Positions 6,256 through 12,109 of a stretch of DNA of 12,109 nucleotides are shown piece by piece. A program made the translations under genes and the position numbers. Source of the DNA: Candidatus Woesearchaeota archaeon (GTDB lineage Archaea; Nanobdellota; Nanobdellia; Woesearchaeales; GW2011-AR4); the NCBI GenBank assembly GCA_018303645.1, contig JAGVXR010000061.1, forward strand, positions 1 through 12,109, read 5' to 3'. Within the stretch, counting starts at the first letter, position 1, and each line of letters opens with the position of its first letter. The notes beneath the pieces were generated by a model. It did not search any database, was not told where the DNA came from, and was given only the letters and a program-made list of their open reading frames with translations.

Positions 6256-6582
6256 TTAAATGCATATTTTATTTAAAAAATTTTGATGGTAGGGTAATAG
6301 TAGTATTGCTATATCACTTTCACTTGTTACTCTTGTCATTAACTGGTATACACCATAACTCATATGGATTTTATTTTGATTGCTCGTAAATGGCTTTCCA
6401 TTTTTATTTAAAGTCCCTTTTATTTCAATAAATACATTTTTTCCATCTGAAGTTTTCCCACCAATATCTTCGCCATTACGTCCTTTGGGATGTGGGTTAA
6501 GCTCCCATCCATTAATATCTTTAAAATATCTTAAAACTTTTTCTTCCATATCTCTCTCTTTAATAGGGTTATCTTCCTCCAT
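6256..6582 (-). CDS. Small PD-(D/E)XK nuclease-like protein
   Basis: A 108-aa protein with the pattern of a restriction-endonuclease-like core. GRNGEDIGGKTSDGKNVFIE (residues 35-54) leads into IEIKGT, giving Asp39, then Glu53-x-Lys55, the PD-(D/E)XK metal-binding triad. A conserved-looking Gln69 in TSNQNKIHMSYGVYQL follows. In this fold that arrangement usually cuts DNA or, in inactive forms, binds it. It has no separate recognition domain and stops at 108 aa, so it may be a minimal nuclease or a C-terminally shortened one. There is no methyltransferase beside it, so it is not an obvious type II restriction pair. A TTTATATA box (6616-6623) lies about 38 nt upstream of the ATG at 6582. An alternative start is Met12 (6549). 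It is AT-rich like the surrounding accessory stretch. The fold call is by motif only. Confidence 0.6.
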   Translation of the reverse strand: MEEDNPIKERDMEEKVLRYFKDINGWELNPHPKGRNGEDIGGKTSDGKNVFIEIKGTLNKNGKPFTSNQNKIHMSYGVYQLMTRVTSESDIAILLLPYHQNFLNKICI

Positions 6583-6615
6583 TTTTCAATATGTATCGGA
6601 TTCTTTAAAGATATT

Positions 6616-6623
6616 TATATAAA
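6616..6623 (-). promoter_or_regulatory. TATA box of the nuclease-like gene
   Basis: Minus-strand TTTATATA, centred about 38 nt before the ATG at 6582, predicting a leader of about 10 nt. Confidence 0.45.
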
Positions 6624-6718
6624 TCTTTCTAACTTAAAAAATAACGCCACGATTCCTATTACTTTTTGCGTGAGTGTGCCCTAGACGATTATCCTATATA
6701 TCCATCAAAACCCAAATC

Positions 6719-6726
6719 TTTTTAAA
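6719..6726 (+). promoter_or_regulatory. Candidate TATA box of the prs transcript
   Basis: TTTTTAAA, centred near 6723, predicts transcription from about 6750, just before the hairpin cluster, giving a leader near 90 nt. An alternative box is CTATATAT near 6694-6701. Confidence 0.4.
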
Positions 6727-6755
6727 CACTTGTTTATTCTGAAATACTGGCATAT

Positions 6756-6834
6756 GTGCGAGCGTTAGCGAGCACTCGAGACTTCGCAAAGCGAATGTCT
6801 CGCAAGGTGTCAACGAACTTTGTCGTTGGGGTGG
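6756..6834 (+). promoter_or_regulatory. Structured prs leader: three hairpins and a Shine-Dalgarno-like site
   Basis: Hairpin 1 (6756-6775) pairs GTGC with GCAC, has two opposed GA steps that can form tandem G-A pairs, a GC/GC inner stem and a GTTA loop. Hairpin 2 (6777-6802) pairs CGAGAC-TTCGC with GCGAA-GTCTCG: 11 bp, one bulged T (6796) and an AAA loop. Hairpin 3 (6811-6828) pairs CAACGA with TCGTTG around ACTTTG. GGGGTGG (6828-6834) follows at once, six bases before the TTG start. Hairpin 3 touches this site and could mask it. Structures are read directly; a regulatory role is inferred. Confidence 0.5.
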
Positions 6835-6840
6835 ATTTTT

Positions 6841-7815
6841 TTGATAGCCAAACATTTTAAGCTGATATCCGGGACTGCAAACAGGAAACTTGCTGAAGAA
6901 GTGGCTAAAATACTGAAAGTGCCTTTGACTCCTGTTGAAATCAAGCGATTCCAAGACGGAGAGATCTACTGCAGGGTGCTTGAAAGCGTAAGAGGCTGCG
7001 ATGTTTTTATAATACAGCCAACTTCTCCTGATGCAAGCCTGCACCTGATGGAGCTGCTTATTATGGTTGATGCATTGAAGCGCTCTTCCCCTGACAAGAT
7101 AACTGCAGTTATTCCATACTACGGCTATTGCAGACAGGACAAGAAAACAAAGCCCAGGGAGCCTATAACGGCAAAGCTTGTTGCCAATATGATAGAGACT
7201 GCAGGGGTTGACAGGATTATCATGTTTGACCTGCACGTTGCCCAGGTTCAGGGGTTTTTTGACATTCCGAGCGACAATCTTGAGGTTGTACCTTTATTTG
7301 CAGATTACATAGCAGACCAGAAGCTGAAGAACATTGTGGTTGTAAGCCCGGATGCAGGCGGAGCAGCGCGAGCAAGATATTTTGGAAAAGTGCTGGATGC
7401 GCCGATTGCAATCGTAGACAAGAGAAGGCCGCAGCCGAATGTTGCAGAAGTTCAGAATGTAATCGGCGATGTCAAGGGCAAAACCGCAATCCTTGTTGAC
7501 GACCTCGTAGACACTGCAGGCACAATAGTCGAGGCTGCAAAAATCCTAATTAAATTCGGCGCTAAGGAGGTTTATGCATTTGCAACACATGGCATCTTTT
7601 CAAGCCCTGCCATTGAAAGAATAAAAGAGTCCCAGCTTAAGGAAGTTGTTGTTACGAACACAGTGGAAATTCCAAAAGAGAAAATGATAAGCAAGCTAAA
7701 AATCATATCCATAGCGCCTTTGCTTGCAGAGAATGTAAAAAGAACCCACGAGGGCCTGCCTATGGGAGTGGTATATGAGCAGATGTATAAAAAACTCGAG
7801 AAAAAATTAAAGTAA
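6841..7815 (+). CDS. prs: Ribose-phosphate pyrophosphokinase (PRPP synthetase)
   Basis: Makes 5-phosphoribosyl-1-pyrophosphate from ribose 5-phosphate and ATP, feeding purine, pyrimidine, histidine and NAD synthesis; cytosolic. Landmarks from the TTG start (324 aa): FKLISGTANRKLAEE at the N-terminus, VEIKRFQDGEIYCRV (32-46), IPYYGYCRQDKKTKPREPIT (91-110) with the ATP-binding RQDKK, FDLHVAQVQGFF (129-140), the ribose-5-phosphate region SPDAGGAARARYF (169-181), and the PRPP loop VDDLVDTAGT (219-228). All active-site motifs are intact. Length is close to the bacterial-type class I enzymes. No ATG is available. TTG at 6841 is chosen because GGGGTGG precedes it by six bases; in-frame TTGs at 6820 and 6826 would fall inside hairpin 3. 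Prefoldin alpha begins one base after its stop, so the two are cotranscribed. Confidence 0.93.
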   Translation: MIAKHFKLISGTANRKLAEEVAKILKVPLTPVEIKRFQDGEIYCRVLESVRGCDVFIIQPTSPDASLHLMELLIMVDALKRSSPDKITAVIPYYGYCRQDKKTKPREPITAKLVANMIETAGVDRIIMFDLHVAQVQGFFDIPSDNLEVVPLFADYIADQKLKNIVVVSPDAGGAARARYFGKVLDAPIAIVDKRRPQPNVAEVQNVIGDVKGKTAILVDDLVDTAGTIVEAAKILIKFGAKEVYAFATHGIFSSPAIERIKESQLKEVVVTNTVEIPKEKMISKLKIISIAPLLAENVKRTHEGLPMGVVYEQMYKKLEKKLK

Positions 7816-7816
7816 A

Positions 7817-8242
7817 ATGGATGACAAGGAAAAGAAAGCGCAGGAGATTTATATGCAATTCCAGATGCTTGATCAGCATATAAAGCAATTGCAGAGGCAA
7901 TTAGAAGCGGTAACGAACCAGCTGGTTGAGCTGAGCGTGACAGGCAGTAGCCTGGACGAATTCAAAAATCTTTCTCCAGGAAAAGAGATATTTGTGCCGT
8001 TAAGCTCAGGGATATTCGCAAAGGCAAGCATTAAAGACACTTCAGAGCTGCTTGTCAATGTAGGCGCCAATGTGGCTGTCAAAAAGGACGTTGCATCGAC
8101 AAAAAGCCTCATCCAGAGCCAGATGGAAGAAATTAAGAAAATACAGAAGCAGATGATTGACGAGCTGGAAAAAATGACAAGCCATGCGGCCCATCTGGAA
8201 ATGCAGCTGCAGAATATGGCATCAGCCGATAAAAATTCTTGA
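7817..8242 (+). CDS. pfdA: Prefoldin alpha subunit (GimC)
   Basis: Alpha subunit of prefoldin, the jellyfish-shaped hexameric co-chaperone that holds unfolded proteins and passes them to the group II chaperonin in the cytosol. The 141-aa length fits the family. Residues about 3-45 form the N-terminal coiled-coil helix (MLDQHIKQLQRQLEAVTNQL). Residues about 52-92 are the beta hairpins of the alpha type, with FVPLSSGIFAKASIKD and LLVNVGANVAVKK. Residues about 93-135 form the second coiled-coil helix (IKKIQKQMIDELEKM). It begins one base after the prs stop, with ftsY 39 nt downstream. The prefoldin alpha-ftsY neighbourhood is common in archaea and supports both calls. Confidence 0.93.
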   Translation: MDDKEKKAQEIYMQFQMLDQHIKQLQRQLEAVTNQLVELSVTGSSLDEFKNLSPGKEIFVPLSSGIFAKASIKDTSELLVNVGANVAVKKDVASTKSLIQSQMEEIKKIQKQMIDELEKMTSHAAHLEMQLQNMASADKNS

Positions 8243-8281
8243 ATATGCCTGAAAAATTATCATAAATTTCAATAAAACAAA

Positions 8282-9562
8282 ATGTTCAAATTCCTGAAGG
8301 AAAAGCTGAAGAGCGCAATATCCAAGATTTCTGAGAATGTTGAGAAGGAGGGCAAAGCAGCGGAAAGTATAGTTGGGAAGCTGATTGAAGAGCCTCAAAA
8401 GGAAGAGGAAAAAGGATTTTTTGCCAAAATCAAGGAAAAGTTTATTGGAAAGGAAGAGCCTAAAGAAATAATTGAAGAAAAACTGGCAATTGAGGAAAAA
8501 GTAGAAGTTAAAAAAGAAGAAAAGCCGAAAATAATACGGCATGAAAAAATACGCCCAATAAAGGAAGAAAAAACTGGATATAAACTTAAAATTGAAGAAA
8601 AGATAATAGAAAAAGAGCCCGAAAAGAAGGGATTTTTTGATGCCAGAGAAACGCAAAGCGTTTCGGGGCGCCAAAAGCCACAAGGGTTTTTTAGCGCTAT
8701 AAAAGAAAAAATAACAACAACAGAAATAGATGAAAAGCAGTTCGAAAAATTATTCTGGGAGCTGGAAATGGCTCTGATGGAGAGCAATGTTGCTGTTGAA
8801 GTGATTGAAAAGATAAAAAATGACCTGAAGGAAGAGCTCGTTGAAAAGCCGATAAAAAGAACCCAAGTTGAGGAGATTATCCAACAGACTTTAAGGATTT
8901 CAATTGAGGATTTGTTTCATAATAACCATATTAACTTGATTCAGGAAATAAAAAACAAGAGGGAAAAGCCTTATGTAATCGCTTTTTTCGGCATAAACGG
9001 CTCAGGAAAGACGACAAGCATAGCAAAGATTGCAAATATGCTCAAAGAAATGGGAATTTCATGCGTTTTAGCGGCTTCTGACACTTTTCGCGCAGCATCT
9101 ATAGAGCAGCTCCAGATTCATGCAGACAAGGTTGGGGTGAATATGATAAAGCACGGCTATGGCGCGGACCCTGCTGCGGTTGCATTTGATGCGATAAAGC
9201 ACGCAAAAGCCAAAAACATCGATGCTGTTTTGATAGACACGGCAGGAAGGATGCACAGCAACACAAACCTTATTGACGAAATGAAGAAAATAATAAGGGT
9301 GGCGAAGCCTGATTTGAAGGTATTTGTTGGCGAGAGCATTACTGGCAACGACTGCGTTGAGCAGGCAAAAACCTTTAACGAAGCTGTCGGCATTGACGGG
9401 ATTATCCTTGCAAAAGCTGATGTCGACGAGAAAGGAGGGGCTGCTGTTTCTGTAAGCTATATCACAAAGAAGCCGATTTTGTACCTTGGAACGGGTCAGA
9501 AATATGGTGATTTGCAGGAGTTTGATTCAAATATCATAATTAAAAATTTAGGATTAGTCTAA
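8282..9562 (+). CDS. ftsY: Signal recognition particle receptor FtsY
   Basis: Membrane-associated GTPase that docks the SRP-ribosome complex for cotranslational insertion. The 426 aa divide into a Lys/Glu-rich A region (1 to about 135), a four-helix N domain (about 145-225, FEKLFWELEMALMESNVAVE) and the G domain. GTPase motifs are FFGINGSGKTTS (G1, 235-246), SDTFRAASIEQL (266-277), IDTAGRMHSN (G3, 318-327), VGESITGNDCVEQA and LAKADVDEKGGA (G4, 376-387). The closing GxGQ-type motif is LGTGQKYGDLQEF. G4 reads AKAD where TKxD is usual. The A region carries three GFF motifs (Gly45, Gly117, Gly135), two followed by IKEK, resembling the amphipathic membrane-targeting segment before the NG core in FtsY. 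A perfect palindrome inside the A region encodes ETQSVS. Last gene of the prs-pfdA-ftsY cluster. Confidence 0.95.
   Translation: MFKFLKEKLKSAISKISENVEKEGKAAESIVGKLIEEPQKEEEKGFFAKIKEKFIGKEEPKEIIEEKLAIEEKVEVKKEEKPKIIRHEKIRPIKEEKTGYKLKIEEKIIEKEPEKKGFFDARETQSVSGRQKPQGFFSAIKEKITTTEIDEKQFEKLFWELEMALMESNVAVEVIEKIKNDLKEELVEKPIKRTQVEEIIQQTLRISIEDLFHNNHINLIQEIKNKREKPYVIAFFGINGSGKTTSIAKIANMLKEMGISCVLAASDTFRAASIEQLQIHADKVGVNMIKHGYGADPAAVAFDAIKHAKAKNIDAVLIDTAGRMHSNTNLIDEMKKIIRVAKPDLKVFVGESITGNDCVEQAKTFNEAVGIDGIILAKADVDEKGGAAVSVSYITKKPILYLGTGQKYGDLQEFDSNIIIKNLGLV
8648..8664 (+). repeat. Perfect palindrome within ftsY coding sequence
   Basis: GAAACGC, AAA loop, GCGTTTC: 7-bp arms in a linker-coding part of ftsY, read as residues 123-128 (ETQSVS). 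It shares the core CGCAAAGCG with hairpin 2 of the prs leader (6785-6793). Confidence 0.55.
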
Positions 9563-9573
9563 TGAGTTAATTT

Positions 9574-9993
9574 TTATAAAGTACCGGCGCATAATCTCAC
9601 AATCAAATCCGCATTTCCATCTTTCCATGCCCTTATTAAATCTTCTTGAGTAACTCCTTCAAGAGACATCGATTCTATTTGTAAATGTTGTGGCAAAAAT
9701 CTTTTGGAATTCCATAAGTTAACTACATTTTCATAACTTATAGAAGATTCTAAAATACCTATTTGTTCATACACCGTCCCTAGTTTCTCTAATTGTTTTT
9801 GATAATCACGTCTTGCTGACAAGCTTTTTACATGCCCTTCTTTGCTTAAATATTCTTGAATTGCTTTAATTCTTATCAGCCAAAAAGTAAGCGGTGATAA
9901 TATTCTTTCTAATTCATGATGATTCGATCCTTCTTCAAATAGTTTAAATTCATCTGACCTCATTATGAACCCAATCCCTTGTTTATATTTCAT
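9574..9993 (-). CDS. Unrecognised 139-aa protein downstream of the truncated helicase
   Basis: I do not recognise this protein. It is mainly helical, soluble and without a signal peptide: MKYKQGIGFIMRSDEFKLFE, then LERILSPLTFWLIRIKAIQE, a basic stretch with SARRDYQKQLEKLG, and an acidic C-terminal part with EGVTQEDLIRAWKDGNADLI. The last part may be a small helical bundle. It has no helicase lobe-2 motifs, so it is not simply the missing half of the upstream gene. The ATG at 9993 lies 19 nt after the helicase stop, preceded by TGGAAG, and the frame stays open upstream into the helicase end. Met11 (9963) is an alternative start. It is AT-richer than ftsY and the helicase, suggesting an insertion. 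Only 11 bp separate its stop from the convergent ftsY stop. Confidence 0.6.
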   Translation of the reverse strand: MKYKQGIGFIMRSDEFKLFEEGSNHHELERILSPLTFWLIRIKAIQEYLSKEGHVKSLSARRDYQKQLEKLGTVYEQIGILESSISYENVVNLWNSKRFLPQHLQIESMSLEGVTQEDLIRAWKDGNADLIVRLCAGTL

Positions 9994-10012
9994 TCTTCCA
10001 GCCTTTTTAATT

Positions 10013-10675
10013 TCAATAAAACTCCACTTCCCCGTCCAGATAAATCCCCTTGTGGAGTGTTACAGGGCGCCACTCGTCTACAACTAAATCGGCTTGAAGC
10101 CATTCTGCAAGCTCTTCTGCGTTGCCGATTGTCGCGCTTAATGCAATTATCTGCACATTTTTTAATAATTTTTTTAAGATTGTAATCAAGATTTCCAGTG
10201 TAGGGCCCCTTCCATGGTCGTTAAGCAAATGGATTTCGTCAATAATAATGGTTGCAATGCCTGAAACCCATGGTGAACTGTGCCTTATCAAAGAGTCGAG
10301 CTTTTCAGATGTGGTGACTATTAAGTCGTATTCTGCAAGATAATTGTCCGCAGAGTCAATGTCTCCGATTGACAGGGCTATTTTTGCAATTTTTCCGTAC
10401 CTCTTCCTGAAATCCCTGTATTTTTCATACGCCAACGCCTTTAACGGCACAATATAAACCGCTTTTCCTTTGCCTTCTATAATGGACTTGAAAGCCGCAA
10501 TTTCCGCTATCAGCGTTTTTCCTGAAGCTGTGGGCGTGCATACCAGAAGATTTTTTCCATGCAAAAGCCCCTTTTTTACAGCCTTTTCCTGGGCAGGCCT
10601 GAGACTCTCTATCTCCTTCTCAAGAATTTCATACAGCTCTTTTGGCATGCCGCTTTTTACTGATTTTAATTCCAT
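10013..10675 (-). CDS. Hel308/Ski2-like helicase, truncated after the first RecA lobe
   Basis: N-terminal half of a superfamily 2 DNA helicase of the Hel308/Ski2 kind. From the ATG at 10675 it is 220 aa: SLRPAQEKAVKKGLL (Q motif, 24-38), CTPTASGKTLIAE (Walker A, 46-58), IVPLKALAYEKY (Ia, 75-86), LIVTTSEKLDSLI (Ib, 118-130), TIIIDEIHLL (Walker B DEIH, 142-151) and IALSATIGN (III, 177-185). The protein stops at DGEVEFY, where lobe 2 should begin. Full Hel308 is about 700 aa, so motifs IV-VI, the winged helix and ratchet domains are absent and not found downstream. It could bind ATP but is unlikely to unwind DNA alone. An upstream in-frame TTG (10714) is rejected because a TATA box lies between it and the ATG, about 26 nt before the ATG. 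Probably a decaying gene. Confidence 0.85.
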   Translation of the reverse strand: MELKSVKSGMPKELYEILEKEIESLRPAQEKAVKKGLLHGKNLLVCTPTASGKTLIAEIAAFKSIIEGKGKAVYIVPLKALAYEKYRDFRKRYGKIAKIALSIGDIDSADNYLAEYDLIVTTSEKLDSLIRHSSPWVSGIATIIIDEIHLLNDHGRGPTLEILITILKKLLKNVQIIALSATIGNAEELAEWLQADLVVDEWRPVTLHKGIYLDGEVEFY

Positions 10676-10697
10676 GAAGCGGGCTATTCTTTCATAC

Positions 10698-10705
10698 TTT
10701 TTAAA
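10698..10705 (-). promoter_or_regulatory. TATA box of the helicase gene
   Basis: Minus-strand TTTAAAAA, centred 26-27 nt before the ATG at 10675, predicts a leaderless mRNA and fixes the start at that ATG. Confidence 0.55.
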
Positions 10706-10752
10706 GTTTATCAAAAATTTTAATAGGCATGAAAATCTTTAAATCCAAAAAG

Positions 10753-10760
10753 TTTAAATA
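10753..10760 (+). promoter_or_regulatory. TATA box of the galT-like gene
   Basis: TTTAAATA, centred 29-30 nt before the ATG at 10786, predicts a leaderless or nearly leaderless mRNA. With the helicase box it makes a compact divergent promoter region (10676-10785). Confidence 0.55.
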
Positions 10761-10785
10761 ACTCTGCGCGAAGTTTATAGGGAAT

Positions 10786-11724
10786 ATGGGCATAATAAGA
10801 AAAGACTACATTCTTGACAGGTGGGTTTATTATTCAACTGAAAGAAAAAAGAGGCCAAGAGAGCTTAGAAGCATTGACGTAAAAAGCGATGGAAAAATAT
10901 GCTATTTCTGCCCGTCAAATGAGCATATGACGCCGCCTGAGATCGGCAGGGTCGAATATAAGGGAGGCTGGAAAATGAGGTGGTTCCTCAACAAGTTCCC
11001 TGCCGTGGAGAAAAAAGGCAGCGCAGGGCTCAAGGCAAAAAATTTCTGCTCTGAAAGGGATTCCTATGGCGTTCATGAAATAATCGTCGAGACGCAACAC
11101 CATAAGTCACAGCTTGCTGATTTGCCGGCTGGACAGGTAAGGGAATTGCTTGAAGTGTGCAGGTTCAGGGTGAGGGAACTGGGCAGATTAAATGGAATCA
11201 GGTATGTTGAAATATTCAAAAATCACGGCAAGGACGCAGGCACATCCCTTATACACAGCCATACCCAGGTGATGGCATTGCCACAAGTGCCTGCATTGGT
11301 CATGGAAGAGGCAAAAGCTTCAGCCAAAGGAAAAAAATGCATGTACTGCGAAATAATAAAGCATGAGGCAAAATCAAAAAGAAAAATATTCGAGACAAAA
11401 AATGTTGTTGCTTTTGCGCCTTTTGCCTCGCGCTTCAATTATGAGGCATGGGTTTTTACCAAAAAACACAGAAGGACGATGGAAGAGTTGGAGGAAAATG
11501 AGCTGGAGGACTTGGCTTTGGCATTGAAAAAAATACTTGTAAAATTAAAAAAATTAAATGCCTCTTACAATTTCTTTATGCACTATTCACCTGAAAAAGA
11601 AAACCTGCATTTTCACATAGAAATAACCCCAAGGATGGCGACATGGGGCGGCTTTGAGATTTCAACGGATGCTGTAATCAACTCTGTACTCCCAGAGGAT
11701 GCGGCGAGATTTTATAGAAGATAA
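10786..11724 (+). CDS. galT: Galactose-1-phosphate uridylyltransferase
   Basis: HIT-superfamily nucleotidyltransferase that swaps UMP between UDP-glucose and galactose 1-phosphate (Leloir pathway), or a close archaeal relative acting on other sugar phosphates. The 312 aa carry two HIT-like halves. The first has the zinc pair Cys39-x-x-Cys42 (CYFCP), His105/His106 in VETQHHKS, and SLIHSHTQ (154-161), where His157 would be the fourth zinc ligand and His159 the uridylylated nucleophile, matching the HPHxQ motif. The second half has CMYCEIIKHEA (185-195) and NLHFHIEITPR (273-283), the counterpart metal site. The C-terminus STDAVINSVLPEDAARFYR is typical of GalT. It is slightly shorter than bacterial GalT (about 345). 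It runs divergently from the helicase and ends two bases from a convergent gene. Confidence 0.9.
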   Translation: MGIIRKDYILDRWVYYSTERKKRPRELRSIDVKSDGKICYFCPSNEHMTPPEIGRVEYKGGWKMRWFLNKFPAVEKKGSAGLKAKNFCSERDSYGVHEIIVETQHHKSQLADLPAGQVRELLEVCRFRVRELGRLNGIRYVEIFKNHGKDAGTSLIHSHTQVMALPQVPALVMEEAKASAKGKKCMYCEIIKHEAKSKRKIFETKNVVAFAPFASRFNYEAWVFTKKHRRTMEELEENELEDLALALKKILVKLKKLNASYNFFMHYSPEKENLHFHIEITPRMATWGGFEISTDAVINSVLPEDAARFYRR

Positions 11725-11726
11725 AA

Positions 11727-12109
11727 TTATATTTCTGAAAGTATTTGTTTTACACTTGAGAAAGTTTCTTGATTCATTTTTACCCAGTCTTCCCCTGCAT
11801 AATCATAAGGGAATACTTCAAAGGTTATTCTTCTGCAACCTTTAGACTTTAAAGCTTGCAAGGCTTGCTTTACATATTCCCTACCATCTTCCCACATTTT
11901 TTGTCTTTGCCGTTCGTCCATAATATAAATATTAGTTGGTGTGAGTGGCATATGTGAACCTATGTGGGAGTATCCATCACTATCCATGAATTCCATACCA
12001 ACTTGGCCACCGATTTGAGATGATTTTATAGGATTCTTAAGGCCAGTTATCTGCTGTTCAACGTCAAGCTTTGACTTAAATCGCAGAGCCTCTCCTTTCC
12101 TTACAATCA
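11727..12109 (-). CDS. Unrecognised protein, N-terminus cut by window edge
   Basis: I do not recognise this protein. The frame is open from the right edge to TAA at 11727, giving 126 visible residues, so an internal Met at 11996 is probably not the true start. The upstream part reads IVRKGEALRFKSKLDVEQQI and then LKNPIKSSQIGGQVG. The C-terminal part has NIYIMDERQRQKMWEDGREY, then VKQALQALKSKGCRRITFEV and FPYDYAGEDW, a helix-strand alternation suggesting a small alpha/beta domain. No catalytic motif can be named. Base use is AT-rich, like other accessory stretches here. Its stop lies two bases from the galT stop in convergent orientation. Coding status is supported by the long open frame continuing off the edge. 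Confidence 0.6.
   Translation of the reverse strand, partial: IVRKGEALRFKSKLDVEQQITGLKNPIKSSQIGGQVGMEFMDSDGYSHIGSHMPLTPTNIYIMDERQRQKMWEDGREYVKQALQALKSKGCRRITFEVFPYDYAGEDWVKMNQETFSSVKQILSEI

Noticed and set aside
6820..6840. Earlier TTG starts for prs (6820, 6826)
   Set aside because: They lie inside hairpin 3 and before the GGGGTGG site, and would add residues (MSLGWIF) not typical of the family N-terminus.
10676..10714. TTG start adding 13 residues to the helicase
   Set aside because: The predicted TATA box lies between this TTG and the ATG at 10675, and Hel308-type proteins typically begin at about the ATG position.
1..12109. CRISPR array, tRNA or rRNA gene, insertion sequence ends
   Set aside because: I read both strands for spaced direct repeats, clover-leaf patterns and transposase motifs and saw none. 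The hairpins at 6756-6828 are not tRNA-like.

Overview
The window looks like chromosomal DNA from an archaeon, most plausibly a small-genome DPANN lineage of the Woesearchaeota/Pacearchaeota kind. This placement is an inference from gene content and style, not a database result. The archaeal signs are prefoldin alpha next to the SRP receptor FtsY, a Hel308/Ski2-type helicase, a tandem Lrp/AsnC regulator, a free-standing ScpA kleisin, and TTTATATA or TTTAAAAN boxes about 25-30 nt upstream of start codons.

Layout: (1) 1-888, minus: two-domain Lrp/AsnC regulator, cut by the left edge. (2) 1031-2929, plus: an AT-rich three-gene block with an unrecognised 185-aa protein, a HAD-family hydrolase and a class I methyltransferase whose start overlaps the HAD stop (ATGA). 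(3) 2975-3790, plus: ScpA, whose 3' end overlaps tail-to-tail with a minus-strand PLP aminotransferase (3719-4771). (4) 5032-5701: a ribbon-helix-helix antitoxin and a PIN-domain toxin, arranged convergently with an 8-bp overlap instead of the usual operon order. (5) 5719-6582, minus: a lipoprotein gene with one in-frame TGA, and a small PD-(D/E)XK nuclease-like protein. (6) 6841-9562, plus: PRPP synthetase, prefoldin alpha and FtsY. The prs gene has a hairpin-rich leader, a Shine-Dalgarno-like site and a TTG start. (7) 9574-10675, minus: an unrecognised ORF behind a helicase that ends after its first RecA lobe. (8) 10786-11724, plus: galactose-1-phosphate uridylyltransferase. (9) 11727-12109, minus: an unrecognised gene cut by the right edge.

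Most recognisable genes are housekeeping: chromosome segregation (ScpA), nucleotide synthesis (Prs), protein folding and targeting (prefoldin, FtsY), sugar-nucleotide metabolism (GalT) and amino-acid transamination. Between them sit AT-richer accessory stretches (about 1000-2930, 5700-6650, 9570-10000, 11727-end) holding the unrecognised, broken or defence-like genes, which suggests a mosaic with repeated gain and decay.

I did not find a clear new multi-gene system. The items most worth a second look are the structured prs leader, a related palindrome read in frame inside ftsY, the in-frame TGA in a Cys/Pro-rich lipoprotein, the convergent toxin-antitoxin pair with a palindrome next to its TATA box, and the half-length helicase.
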